A stretch of DNA of 64,000 nt from Bifidobacterium italicum (GCF_002286915.1 NZ_MVOG01000009.1:1-64000); one strand, 5' to 3'; positions 18,179 to 31,746 are shown, numbered from the stretch's first letter. The notes: generated from the letters alone by a model not told the origin. Numbers and translations are program-made.

Positions 18179-18916
18179 ATGGGATTCATTCATTTCATCG
18201 CCAACCTGCTCAAGGATCCGCGTGGCGCGATCGCCGGCTGGATCGCGATGGGCGTCGCCCCCACGCTCGGCTTCATCTTCCTGATCGTCTTCATCGAGAC
18301 CGGTGTCGTCTTCTTCCCGTTCCTGCCCGGCGACTCGCTGCTGTTCGCCGCAGGGTTCTTCGCCGCGCCGGACGCGGCGACCGGCGAATCCGCGCTGCCG
18401 CTCGCCGCGCTGCTGCCGGTCGTCTGGATCGCGCCGATCCTCGGCGACCAGTGCAACTACTTCATCGGCCATTTCTTCGGCCGCCGCATCATCGAATCCG
18501 GCAAGGTCAAGGCGATGACGCCGGAGCGTCTCGCGAAGACGGAGACGATGATCGACCGTTGGGGCCCGCTCGCCGTCTTCCTCGGGCGCTTCTTCCCGTT
18601 CATCCGCACGTTCATGCCGTTCATCTCCGGCATCACCGGCATGCAGTGGCGCCGTTTCACGCCGTTCTCGATCCTCGGCGGCCTCGTCTGGTCGTCGCTG
18701 TTCACGTTGCTCGGCTACTTCTTCGGCGGCATCCCGGTCGTCCAGGAGAACTTCGAGCTCGTCATCGTCGCGATCCTCGTCATCTCGCTGATCCCGACCT
18801 TCGTCGGCCTGTTCAAGGCGAAGTTCGGCAGGAAGAAGGTCGCGTCGGCGACCGAACTCGCCAAGGACGAGACGACGCCGCTCGTCGAACCCCTCGACGA
18901 CGCCGATAACGACTGA
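18179..18916 (+). CDS. DedA family membrane protein
   Basis: DedA/SNARE-associated membrane protein of 245 residues. Family features are an acidic residue at the end of a membrane helix (VFIETGVVFFPFLPGDSLLF), the GDQCNYFIGHFFGR segment and the Arg-rich signature FLGRFFPFIRTFMPFISGI. Members act in membrane homeostasis and some flip undecaprenyl-phosphate. AAGGA lies before ATG at 18179; the longer frame from 18137 lacks a ribosome binding site. It is a single gene with no visible tie to sugar use. Confidence 0.9.
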   Translation: MGFIHFIANLLKDPRGAIAGWIAMGVAPTLGFIFLIVFIETGVVFFPFLPGDSLLFAAGFFAAPDAATGESALPLAALLPVVWIAPILGDQCNYFIGHFFGRRIIESGKVKAMTPERLAKTETMIDRWGPLAVFLGRFFPFIRTFMPFISGITGMQWRRFTPFSILGGLVWSSLFTLLGYFFGGIPVVQENFELVIVAILVISLIPTFVGLFKAKFGRKKVASATELAKDETTPLVEPLDDADND

Positions 18917-18938
18917 TCCCGCCAGCTGATAACGCAAA

Positions 18939-18982
18939 ACGCGCCGGCGACGAACGGTGTCCACCGTCCGTCGCCGGCGCGT
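18939..18982. terminator. Bidirectional terminator between dedA and the GH31 remnant
   Basis: Perfect 14-bp arms (ACGCGCCGGCGACG / CGTCGCCGGCGCGT) enclose a 16-base loop that can itself pair (ACGG/CCGT). On the minus strand the stem runs into TTTTGCGTT. It lies 23 bases after the dedA stop. Confidence 0.7.
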
Positions 18983-18998
18983 CCATGTTCCCGCCGCC

Positions 18999-19412
18999 CT
19001 ACGCGGCGTGAGGGGTCAGGTCAGCCATCGACACTTGCCCGGGACGGCCGGTCAGCCGCGTGTAGCACTCGAGGATCCGCTTCGGCGTCGATCCGTAGAT
19101 CGCACAGAAGTCGATCGTCTCGTCCGGGGCCGAGCACCGCACGTCCTCGGCGTCGACGGCGTCCACTTCGAAGGAGACGCGGCCGCGGTCGTTAACGAAG
19201 ACACGGCGACCACCGCCCGTCATAGAGAACGGGATGTCCTTGCACCGCCGCTCGGAGGCGGTGCCGACGTCCGCGTTCCAGATGCCAACGCTCTGGCCGT
19301 TCTTCACAAACGCGGCGAATCGCGCATCCAGTCCATAGACGGTCTCGCCGACGCCGCGCAACAGCCGGACCGACTTGAACCCGTGCGATCGGTCCTTCGC
19401 GAGTCCCGTCAC
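18999..19412 (-). pseudogene. Remnant of a second GH31 glycosidase
   Basis: A 137-codon frame that matches the N-terminal beta-domain of GH31 enzymes. GVGETVYGLDARFAAFVKNG aligns with GVGEKIYGLGERFTNFVKNG of the intact alpha-xylosidase at 6634-8664, and the homology runs through the counterpart of ALTGRAPLVPDWSYG (TRLTGRPGQVSMADL). It then stops, with no catalytic barrel. Homology begins near 19373. The codons just before it, and a second frame up to about 19510 (DYMSVVTHGDGEFGVM), look coding but do not align, so another gene fragment may be joined there. The copy is divergent, so it is an old paralogue rather than a recent duplicate. Confidence 0.75.
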
Positions 19413-19660
19413 ACATCACGCCGAACTCGCCGTCGCCATGCGTGACGACGCTCATATAGTCGCGGTCGCCGGCACCGTCCTGCGCGCTCGGGAAGCCGGT
19501 TCCCTACGCGGCACCGCGCCACCGGGTGACGCGTTGCGCGGAAGATGCGGTCCACCATATGCCGGTCGCCGACGCGCCGGCGCGACACACGCGATTTGCA
19601 TTTGTTCGCGGCCGCGGGTATCGTTAGGCGAGTTGTCATGCGGAGCACGACAACATCCAC

Positions 19661-19733
19661 GGGGCTGTAGCTCAGTTGGTAGAGCGCTTCGTTCGCATCG
19701 AAGAGGTCGTGGTTTCGATTACCATCAGCTCCA
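19661..19733 (+). tRNA. tRNA-Ala, anticodon CGC
   Basis: A 73-nucleotide cloverleaf. The acceptor arms GGGGCTG / CAGCTCC pair with discriminator A. The D-arm is TAGCTCAGTTGGTAGAGC. The anticodon stem CTTCG/CGAAG closes the loop TTCGCAT, giving anticodon CGC (codon GCG). The T-arm is GTGGT-TTCGATT-ACCAT. The CCA end is not encoded; the next bases are CTA. It sits at the edge of a region of gene remnants. Confidence 0.93.
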
Positions 19734-19736
19734 CTA

Positions 19737-19779
19737 GAGCCGCTGCATTCATTCCACCGCAGCGGCTCTTTTCGTTTTT
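19737..19779 (+). terminator. Intrinsic terminator of the tRNA gene
   Basis: Perfect 10-bp stem GAGCCGCTGC / GCAGCGGCTC with a 12-base loop, followed by TTTTCGTTTTT, beginning four bases after the tRNA. The bases from 19780 to 20000 hold no further gene that I can support. Confidence 0.9.
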
Positions 19780-20000
19780 CAGACGCCGCTTTCAACATGC
19801 GACGTTTCAATCGCACCCTATGCTTCCAGACCCGGCTCGCCGGCATCGGGCAGGTCCTGCACCGAAAGCCGGTAGTCGAAATCGATGAAAACGGGCAGTA
19901 TCCCCCATGCCGTTCCTCGCTGATATACACTGTGGTTCCGCAAGTATAGGCCGATGCAGCAGCGCGCTTTGCAGCATCACGAATCCGAAAGACAACGCCG

Positions 20001-21098
20001 ATGGAACAGGCACAGGTGAACACGAAGGCGAAGTCAAGCAAGAAGAAAATCGCTGCCATCGTGGCGTCCATCATCGCCGTACTGCTCATTGCCGGAGATT
20101 GGATGGCGTCTGCGATGGTGTATGACGAGAATTTCAATCAGCGCTTCGAGAGTTACGAGCCGCTCAAACGATCTGTCGACGATTTCGACGGCCTGCGGCG
20201 CACCCGCTATCAGTTCAGCTCTGACAAAGGGCAGAAGCTGACGGGATACCTGTACAGCTCGGGAGAAGATCAGCATGGAATCATTGTGATGGCGCACGGT
20301 TTTGGCGGAGGCGGCCACAATTCGTATATGGACTTCGCGAACTACTTCGCCCACCATGGCTACCATGTGTTCGCCTACGACGCCACCGGCAACGACGAAA
20401 GCGAGGGTGACGGCGTCGGCGGTCTGCCGCAAGGGGTGGCGGATCTCGATTACGCCATCTCTTTCGTGCGCGACAGCGGTCATTTCCCGAATCTGCCGAT
20501 GGTCCTGTTCGGGCATAGCTGGGGTGCGTACAGCGTGAGCAATGTTCTTACCTACCATCCCGAAGTGAAGGCAGTGATCGCATGCTCAGGCTTCAACGCC
20601 TCATCCGATTTATTCGCATCGGAAGGAAAGAAGCAGGCGGGAAACGCCATCTATGCAATGATGCCCTTCGTGAGGCTGCATGAGTGGCATCGGTTCGGCA
20701 AATACGCCTCGAACACCGCGTTGGACGGTTTCTCGAAGAGCAACGCCGCCGTCATGATCGTACACAGCTTTGACGATGAGATCGTCCCTGCCGAATACGG
20801 TTACGAAACCTATCTCAAACACTACAGGGACGATCCTCGTTTCACCTTCGTCTCCTTTGAGGATCAAGGGCATGACGACTACTTCCAAGGCGCCTATGCC
20901 GATGCGTTCAACAGCGAGTTCGACCAGTGGCGCGCCTCTCTCGACTATGACCCCAATGACCCGGCGAACAAGGAGCGTTTCGCGAAGGACAAGGCCGCAT
21001 ACATCGATACGAACCTTGATCGGAAGCAATGGTCCAACTCATTGAACGACGATCTGTTCAAGCATTTCGTTGATTTCTACGACAGTCATACAGCGTGA
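20001..21098 (+). CDS. Membrane-anchored alpha/beta-hydrolase, S33 / lysophospholipase-like
   Basis: A 365-residue protein with a Lys-rich N-terminus, one membrane segment (IAAIVASIIAVLLIAGDWMA, about residues 17-36) and an extracytoplasmic alpha/beta-hydrolase domain. The oxyanion region is MAHGFGGGGHNSYMDF. The nucleophile is in FGHSWGAYS, the acid in HSFDDEIVP and the His in DQGHDDYF. The family includes lipases, peptidases and esterases, so the substrate is unknown. It has more A/T-ending codons than its neighbours, which may indicate transfer. Only a weak GAAAG precedes the ATG. It stands alone between the tRNA and a decayed flavodoxin. Confidence 0.8.
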   Translation: MEQAQVNTKAKSSKKKIAAIVASIIAVLLIAGDWMASAMVYDENFNQRFESYEPLKRSVDDFDGLRRTRYQFSSDKGQKLTGYLYSSGEDQHGIIVMAHGFGGGGHNSYMDFANYFAHHGYHVFAYDATGNDESEGDGVGGLPQGVADLDYAISFVRDSGHFPNLPMVLFGHSWGAYSVSNVLTYHPEVKAVIACSGFNASSDLFASEGKKQAGNAIYAMMPFVRLHEWHRFGKYASNTALDGFSKSNAAVMIVHSFDDEIVPAEYGYETYLKHYRDDPRFTFVSFEDQGHDDYFQGAYADAFNSEFDQWRASLDYDPNDPANKERFAKDKAAYIDTNLDRKQWSNSLNDDLFKHFVDFYDSHTA

Positions 21099-21257
21099 TC
21101 ACGACGTCGCCGGCTTGTCACCCAGTCGGCGACGTCGTTCGGCTCAGCGTCCTCGTCCGGGCTGTTCGACGCCGAGCCGGTCGAGCCGCACGCCGCTAAC
21201 GTCACCACCGCCGCAAGCCCGAGGAGGCCTTGTCATGATGCGCTTTGTCAGATTCAT
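21086..21257 (-). pseudogene. Remnant of a lipoprotein leader
   Basis: On the minus strand ATG at 21257 begins MNLTKRIMTR. After a shift of frame near 21230 the other frame reads LGLAAVVTLAACGSTGSASN, a textbook lipoprotein signal with a LAAC lipobox and a Ser/Asp-rich linker, ending PDEDAEPNDVADWVTS. It ends at 21086, inside the 3' end of the preceding hydrolase gene. No mature domain follows. Many bacterial flavodoxin lipoproteins have such a leader, and a leaderless flavodoxin begins 96 bases away on the opposite strand. Confidence 0.5.
21101..21138 (+). terminator. Hairpin after the hydrolase gene
   Basis: Perfect 12-bp arms ACGACGTCGCCG / CGGCGACGTCGT with a 14-base loop, starting two bases after the hydrolase stop. 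There is no T-run. It lies inside the lipoprotein-leader remnant. Confidence 0.5.
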
Positions 21258-21352
21258 GGCACTTCCTTGCCAAACCATTTAGCTTGTGCGTTCGCAGCAC
21301 AGTATGGCACCGGATCGCGAGGAGAACCAATACAGCGGAACGACGATTTTAG

Positions 21353-21829
21353 ACGACGCTCGTCGCGTATTTCTCGGCGACCGGCAGCACGAAGCGTGTC
21401 GCCGAGGACATCGCGACGACCACCGGCGGCACGTTGTTCGCGATCGAACCCGCCGAAGCGTACACGAGCGACGACCTCAACTACAACAACGCCGACAGCC
21501 GGGTCAGCAGGGAGCACGACGACGAAAGCCTGCGCGACGTCAAGCTCAAGACGACCGAAGTGCCCGACTGGGACCGCTACACGACCGTCTACATCGGCTA
21601 CCCGATCTGGTGGGGCGTCGCCGCATGGCCGGTGAACACCTTCGTGCGTGCCAATGACTTCTCCGGCAAGACGGTCATCCCGTTCTACACCTCCGCAAGT
21701 TCGCCGCTAGGCTCGAGCGCGAGCGAACTGGCGAAGCTCGCCAACGGCGGCGACTGGAAGGATGGACAGCGCTTCAGCTCGTCGGAAAGCGCGCAGAACG
21801 TCGAGGCCTGGGTCCGTCAGCAGTCCTGA
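21353..21829 (+). pseudogene. Flavodoxin domain with broken 5' end
   Basis: The frame carries a flavodoxin FMN-binding loop (LVAYFSATGSTKRVAEDI) followed by AIEPAEAYTSDDLNYNN, IGYPIWWGVAAWPVNTF and a C-terminal ASELAKLANGGDWKDGQRF helix, about 158 codons. A TAG at 21350 stands immediately before the first conserved residues, where ATG or a leader would be expected. The first usable start inside is a TTG at 21434, after the FMN loop, so a working flavodoxin could not be made. The close match over its whole length suggests recent inactivation. Confidence 0.7.
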
Positions 21830-21856
21830 GGGCTTGTGGCGAACCGCATGAACAAG

Positions 21857-21904
21857 TATAAGGCGATGATGCGCATGCAGTCCGATGCGCATCATCGCCT
21901 TATA
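21857..21904. terminator. Bidirectional terminator, 20-bp perfect stem
   Basis: Arms 21857-21876 and 21885-21904 are perfectly complementary (TATAAGGCGATGATGCGCAT and its reverse complement) around an 8-base loop. It separates the plus-strand flavodoxin remnant from the convergent minus-strand SGNH gene. Confidence 0.85.
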
Positions 21905-21916
21905 TGTTTCCTTGGC

Positions 21917-24739
21917 TCAGACCCTGTGGCGAACGGTCATCAGCCCTGCCGCCGCACCGGCGAGCAGCATGGCGCAGACCATCACGAAGGCAACGCTGGA
22001 ACCGGTAGCACCCAACGGGGACTCGGTCGTCCGGCCCGCGACATACTTGGCGGCCGGCTTGCCGTGATCAGTGACAGAGGCGGCGGCATCACGTTTGGGT
22101 ATGCCGGTGGCAGCGCCGGCTGGCTGCTTACCATCAGTACCGTTCTGTTTGCCGCCCGAACCGTCCGGATGTTCGGTGCCGCCATGTTCGCCGTCGCCCT
22201 GATCGGGGTCCTTTGGCGCGCGAACCACAAAGGTCGCAGTCGTATCGTCGGTCGAACCGTCCACATAGGTCACGGTCACCGGGACGGTGATCGTCATGCC
22301 CGCGTCAACGGCGGTCGGCGTATAGGAGACGACGCCGGTCGCCGCATCCACTGCCGCACTTGCCGGCGCATCGGCGCCAAGCGCATAGCGCATATGGTCC
22401 ACGGCCGCGAGATTGCCCGTGACGGCGTCGGTGAAGATCGGCGACTTGGATGACGCCTCGGCGCTGGACACCGCATCCGTCACGGCATATGCGGGGGTCG
22501 TCATCTCGGCGACTGGCACGTTGTACGCGAGCGTGGCCATCGGCGTCGTGGTGTCGAGACCCGTCTCGCCGACGAATTGGCGGAACATGCGCAAATGTCC
22601 CTGCGCGCTCGGATGCAGCTGCCCATCACCGAAGTCGCGGTCGGCACGCCAACCGGTCGGATCAGTTTCGAGTTCCTCATTCCACTGTGTGTACTGATCG
22701 ATGAACATGCAGTCCATGCGGTCAGCGACGCGCTTCATGCGGGCCACCGAACCAGAGTCGGTACGCAGACGCGAGCGGTACGGGTCGTTCTTGGCCGGCG
22801 TGGGGCTGCGCATCACGATGACGGCGTCAGGATTTGTGGCGCGTATGGCGTTCACGATCTCTTCGAGATGCCGCTCATAGGAGTCCTGGGTCGCATCGGT
22901 GTCGTTCGTGCCGAGCTGAATCGAGATGATGTCCGGATGGTACACCTCCATGCGCTCGTGGATGTTCCTCACCGTGGAACGCCATGCCTCAGCACCAGAG
23001 TCCGCCGCCGCACCGGACACACCGGTATTGACGACGAGGTCGTTCTGACGTCCCAGATCCTCCTTGACGTACTGTTCGAACAATTGCGCGATGGATTCGT
23101 AGCCGTGCAGATGCATGGCGCCGTGCGTGATCGAATCACCCATGAACAGCCAGACGAGCGGCCTGCCGGCGTCGGCGACCTTGTCTCGGATCAGCTGCGC
23201 CTGCGCGGCATACGCATCCTGCACATGATAGGTGTTGGCGCGCGCGCCGATCGTCCACTCGCCTTCGCGGGGCGCGTATCCGTCGATCGTACCCATGACG
23301 GCATTCGTGAACTGCTTCGCGATCATCTCATGGCCTTCGGCGTTGAGCACGCCGTTGGACATGCCATGCTCAAGGAAGTCGGCGTCGTTCTGGGTGAGCG
23401 CCGTGTGATCGACGATGACGACGCGCTGCAACGACTGCGCATCAAGCTGCTTCATGGCGTCACGCGCCGCCTGCGCGTATTCCTTGACATCCTTGTCCTG
23501 ATCGGCGCCGAGCACATGCGGCAGCTGCAGAGCGAAGCAGCCGTGTCCGTCGCGCATCGCGAGCGCGGCGCGCGCCATCGTCACGAGCGAACGGCTGTAT
23601 GCGTCGAGTCCTTCATGTCCCTTGACGTAGTCCTCGGCACCCACCGCATAGGCGACGGCCTTTGGATGCACTTTGTCGATCAGCGATGGCAACGCGGCGG
23701 CGAAGCCTGCGGCGTCCTGTCCCGAACGGCCCGCATTGATGACGAAGCGCTGCATGCCGAAGCTGTTCGCCGCCTTCGTCCAACGTTCATACTCCTCGAA
23801 ACGTCCGATGTAGTTCTGTGCGGTGCCGATGTCCGCGAACCGCCCCTCGGTCTCACGGCCGCCGCCGAACAGCCAGGTGGCGTCGCCGACCGAATTGTCG
23901 AACATCTCCTGCTGGAACACGCCGCTGCGTATGGGATCAGCCGAATCGAGGCGCTGGATCCTGACCGAAGCGATGGAACCGTGCAGACCGGGCCATGCTG
24001 CATTCGCCAGCACGCTGCCATCCGACATGCCTCCGATTGCGATGGAATCGATGTTCCCACGCCAATCCTTGTAGCCGTCCACGGCGCGACCGAAGAATGC
24101 CTGCATGAACTGGGTCGTTCCGCGCGTTCCGGACGGTGCATAGGCTATCGGCTTGCCATTGTCCACGGAGACCGTCATGCCCTGGCCCGAAAGCTGCATG
24201 ACGAGATCATGGAATCGTCCGTCCGTGACTGTGACTCCGGGGATTTCCTTGTACCAGTCCGTACCACCGGCATAGCTGCCGGTCTGCAGCCACACGGTGC
24301 CGTTGCGCTGGAGAACAAGTCCTAGAGCGCTGCGCGGCGGCGTCAGCTTGCCCGTGCCGGCGGTGACGTCGGCACTGTCGGCGATCTCGAGCAGGCTGAC
24401 GTAGTTGGCGGTCATGGCATCCGCCTTGAAGCGCATCGAGATCCGGATGCCTTCCGAGGACTGCATGAGTCCTCGGAAGTTCCCCATCTGATCCGCAGGC
24501 ACCATGAATGCGGTACCGGCGAAGCTCGCCGCGTGTACGTCGTCGGTCCCGTAGGACAGGCCGTCCTCCATACCCACGCCGCCGGTCATCGTCGGGGCGG
24601 CGTTCTCACCGTATGCAGTGGACGCCGTCGCGGCGACAAGCGTGCCGCTCCCCAGTCCCATCATGCATAGAAGCATAAGCAGCCACAGTCCGAATCGTGA
24701 TCGGCCACGGGAGGGACCCGCAGATCTTGGAATACGCAT
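21917..24739 (-). CDS. Large cell-surface SGNH/GDSL hydrolase with LamG-like and C-terminal anchor domains
   Basis: Secreted, membrane- or wall-attached protein of about 940 residues. A signal peptide (hydrophobic FGLWLLMLLCMMGLGSGTLV) is followed by a concanavalin/LamG-like domain (about 45-230). Next is an SGNH-like region without a clear nucleophile (about 230-480). A complete SGNH esterase domain has GDSITHG (Ser536), GTNDTDA and DGQLHPSAQGH with the catalytic Asp/His. A Rib/Ig-like domain (about 770-860), a Gly/Asp/Lys-rich linker and a membrane helix ending RHRV complete it. LGATG before the helix resembles a sortase signal with Gly for Pro. The domain order resembles sialate or glycan O-acetylesterases. 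GGAGAG precedes ATG at 24739. It is last in the lnp gene cluster, so de-acetylating mucin or milk glycans outside the cell is the likely role. Confidence 0.8.
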   Translation of the reverse strand: MRIPRSAGPSRGRSRFGLWLLMLLCMMGLGSGTLVAATASTAYGENAAPTMTGGVGMEDGLSYGTDDVHAASFAGTAFMVPADQMGNFRGLMQSSEGIRISMRFKADAMTANYVSLLEIADSADVTAGTGKLTPPRSALGLVLQRNGTVWLQTGSYAGGTDWYKEIPGVTVTDGRFHDLVMQLSGQGMTVSVDNGKPIAYAPSGTRGTTQFMQAFFGRAVDGYKDWRGNIDSIAIGGMSDGSVLANAAWPGLHGSIASVRIQRLDSADPIRSGVFQQEMFDNSVGDATWLFGGGRETEGRFADIGTAQNYIGRFEEYERWTKAANSFGMQRFVINAGRSGQDAAGFAAALPSLIDKVHPKAVAYAVGAEDYVKGHEGLDAYSRSLVTMARAALAMRDGHGCFALQLPHVLGADQDKDVKEYAQAARDAMKQLDAQSLQRVVIVDHTALTQNDADFLEHGMSNGVLNAEGHEMIAKQFTNAVMGTIDGYAPREGEWTIGARANTYHVQDAYAAQAQLIRDKVADAGRPLVWLFMGDSITHGAMHLHGYESIAQLFEQYVKEDLGRQNDLVVNTGVSGAAADSGAEAWRSTVRNIHERMEVYHPDIISIQLGTNDTDATQDSYERHLEEIVNAIRATNPDAVIVMRSPTPAKNDPYRSRLRTDSGSVARMKRVADRMDCMFIDQYTQWNEELETDPTGWRADRDFGDGQLHPSAQGHLRMFRQFVGETGLDTTTPMATLAYNVPVAEMTTPAYAVTDAVSSAEASSKSPIFTDAVTGNLAAVDHMRYALGADAPASAAVDAATGVVSYTPTAVDAGMTITVPVTVTYVDGSTDDTTATFVVRAPKDPDQGDGEHGGTEHPDGSGGKQNGTDGKQPAGAATGIPKRDAAASVTDHGKPAAKYVAGRTTESPLGATGSSVAFVMVCAMLLAGAAAGLMTVRHRV

Positions 24740-24757
24740 TGTACAATCTCTCCGTAC

Positions 24758-24788
24758 ATTGTATTGAATCGCCATACCGCGGTATGGC
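24758..24788 (-). promoter_or_regulatory. Putative promoter and 18-bp palindrome upstream of the SGNH gene
   Basis: GCCATACCGCGGTATGGC (24771-24788) is a perfect palindrome. On the minus strand it lies just before a -10-like TACAAT (24763-24758), at the place of a -35 box. No -35 is visible, which would suit an activator site. A second short palindrome, ATTGTACAAT, overlaps the start codon (24738-24747). Confidence 0.45.
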
Positions 24789-24821
24789 ATCGCTTCGCGG
24801 TCGACGATGAGGTCGCCCGCC

Positions 24822-29641
<4,820 letters not shown>

Positions 29642-29764
29642 GCTATCTCCTTGAACTATCGAATCATAAAAGATGAATTAAAATAAAGGAAATACGTGGC
29701 CGCTTGATTTCCATTGCATGGTTTCCCATACGCGGCCACGTACGTGCAATAGCTGCTATCCCCG

Positions 29765-30718
29765 TCAGCCCTTGACGGAACCGGCGGCGAGACCCGCGCG
29801 CCAGAAGCGCTGCAGCGTCAGGAACAGCAGAATCACCGGAAGAACGCCAAGCAACGAGCCCATCATCAGCGCACCACGATCATTGAAGGTGGCGAGCGAG
29901 ACCATACCGTATAGGCCAAGCGTGACCGGATAGAGATTATCGCTGGAAAGCATCATCAACGGCAACAGGAAATTGTTCCATGCAGCGACGAACATGAACA
30001 GGAAGATCGTCACCATCGCCGGGGCGAGCAATCGCAGCACAATCGTGAAGAAGATGCGTGTCTCGCTTGCGCCATCGATGCGGGCGGCCTCAAGCAGTTC
30101 GTCGGGTACCGAGCTCTGCGCATAAACGCGTCCGAGGAAGAAACCGAACGGCGAGACGCATCCCGGGATGATCACGGCGAGCATCGTGTTGTCGAGATGC
30201 AGCGAATTGAAGATCGCATACTGCGGAATCGTCAGCAGCGCAGCCGGCATCAGCATCGCGGCCATGATGATGCCGATCGTCGTGGCCTTGCCACGGAAGC
30301 GGAATTTAGCGGTCGCATAGCCGGCCATCACTGCGACGACGGTGCCGATGGCGCCGGAGACGCACGAGTAGATCAGCGAGTTGCCGACCCAACGCCAGAA
30401 GTTGCCGCGTGTCCAGCCGAGCAGGATACCGTAGTTGTCGGCGATTGCATCAGGCAGCTCGTCAAGCGGCACCGCGAACCACAAGCCGTTGCTGCTGGTC
30501 ATCTGAGACGGCGTCTTGGTCGATGCGAGGATGGCCCAGTAGATCGGGAACAGGAAATACAGCAACGCGAAGACGAGGATGACCGCGGTCAGCGTCTTCA
30601 CCGCGAAGTTCGGACGCATCGAACGGGGAAGGTCATTGGCGGTCTTCTCACGAATGCGGTCTGCCTTGCGCGCTGCGCGCATCGAGCTGCGCGAGCGGGG
30701 TTTCATGGTATCGGTCAT
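29765..30718 (-). CDS. LNB/GNB ABC importer permease, second subunit
   Basis: Six-segment permease of 317 residues. The EAA loop is ELLEAARIDGASETRIFFTI and the C-terminus is RAGLAAGSVKG. Its ATG overlaps the stop of the preceding permease gene (ATGA). A 123-base gap follows before lnpA. Adjacent to the GH112 gene in the arrangement known for the lacto-N-biose importer. Confidence 0.92.
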   Translation of the reverse strand: MTDTMKPRSRSSMRAARKADRIREKTANDLPRSMRPNFAVKTLTAVILVFALLYFLFPIYWAILASTKTPSQMTSSNGLWFAVPLDELPDAIADNYGILLGWTRGNFWRWVGNSLIYSCVSGAIGTVVAVMAGYATAKFRFRGKATTIGIIMAAMLMPAALLTIPQYAIFNSLHLDNTMLAVIIPGCVSPFGFFLGRVYAQSSVPDELLEAARIDGASETRIFFTIVLRLLAPAMVTIFLFMFVAAWNNFLLPLMMLSSDNLYPVTLGLYGMVSLATFNDRGALMMGSLLGVLPVILLFLTLQRFWRAGLAAGSVKG

Positions 30719-31746
30719 GATTCGTTGACCTTCCTTTCGATGAATGCATACGCCATTGCGAGCAGACCCGCGATGATCGCCATGACGATCGCGATTGCAT
30801 TGGACGGGCCTGCGCCCTTCGGGGTCAGGAAGCCACGAGAGCTGTTGAACGCCATCATCATCGGCGTGTAGTAGTTGTTGATGCCCGGATCGGCTGTGTG
30901 CATGACCTGCGGCTCATTGAACAGCTGGATCGTGCCGACGATCGACAGCAACATTGCGAGCAGCGCGGCGCCGCGCACGTTCGGCAGCTTGACCTTCATC
31001 GCGATCTGCCAGCCGTTGGCGCCGTCGATGCGAGCCGCCTCGTACAGATCATGTGGAATAGCCTGAAGCGCCGAGAGGAAGATCAGCATATTGTAGCCGG
31101 TGAAGGTCCACGTCGTGATGTTGACCATCGAAGCGAGCACGACGTTGCTTGCGAAGAAGTCCACATGGATGCCGATGGCGGCAAGGCCTTTGACGATAGG
31201 CGAGATCTGTCCGTTGTACAGGTAGACCCAGATGATCGAAGCGATGACGCCCGGGATCGCATACGGCAGGAAGTAACCGAGACGGAAACCACCGACATGC
31301 TTGATGATGAACGAGTCGATCAGCATCGCAAGCACAAGCGCGCTGATGATCATCAGCGGCACCTGGATCACGGTGTAGATCAGTACACGCCCCATGCCGC
31401 CCCAGAACTTGTCCGAAGTGATCACATACTTGAAGTTCTCAAAACCAACGAACTTGTTGACGACCTCGCCGCCTCCATAGGCTCCACCGGTGGCGACCTG
31501 CTGGAAGAAACTCGAGTAGATCGCATAAACGATCGGGAAGACGAATACGAGCAGGAACAGGAGCACGAATGGCAGCATGAACATCCAGCCCGTTCGTTCC
31601 TCCCTGCGCGCTGCAGGCGACCTGCGTGGCCGGCGCCCGAGTTTGCCGGCCTTGGGCACCGCCCCCGACTCAGATCCGCGCGACTCCAACTCATTGGCGT
31701 CATGCAGCGTTCTGACATCGGCCGGTGTCGTCGTTGCGGTAGTCAT
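30715..31746 (-). CDS. LNB/GNB ABC importer permease, first subunit
   Basis: Permease of 343 residues with a basic N-terminal tail (GRRPRRSPAARREERTGW) and six membrane segments. The EAA loop is DLYEAARIDGANGWQIAMKV. The start at 31746 has AAAGGAG upstream; an open frame to 31824 runs through a hairpin and is not used. Translationally coupled to the second permease. Confidence 0.92.
   Translation of the reverse strand: MTTATTTPADVRTLHDANELESRGSESGAVPKAGKLGRRPRRSPAARREERTGWMFMLPFVLLFLLVFVFPIVYAIYSSFFQQVATGGAYGGGEVVNKFVGFENFKYVITSDKFWGGMGRVLIYTVIQVPLMIISALVLAMLIDSFIIKHVGGFRLGYFLPYAIPGVIASIIWVYLYNGQISPIVKGLAAIGIHVDFFASNVVLASMVNITTWTFTGYNMLIFLSALQAIPHDLYEAARIDGANGWQIAMKVKLPNVRGAALLAMLLSIVGTIQLFNEPQVMHTADPGINNYYTPMMMAFNSSRGFLTPKGAGPSNAIAIVMAIIAGLLAMAYAFIERKVNES

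Noticed and set aside
19409-20137. Minus-strand frame of 242 codons crossing the tRNA-Ala gene
   Set aside because: It reads through the tRNA and its terminator in antisense; the translated part there is only the inverse of tRNA sequence.
22577-24325. Plus-strand frame of 582 codons opposite the SGNH gene
   Set aside because: Antisense to a gene with signal peptide, catalytic motifs and anchor; no start signal of its own.
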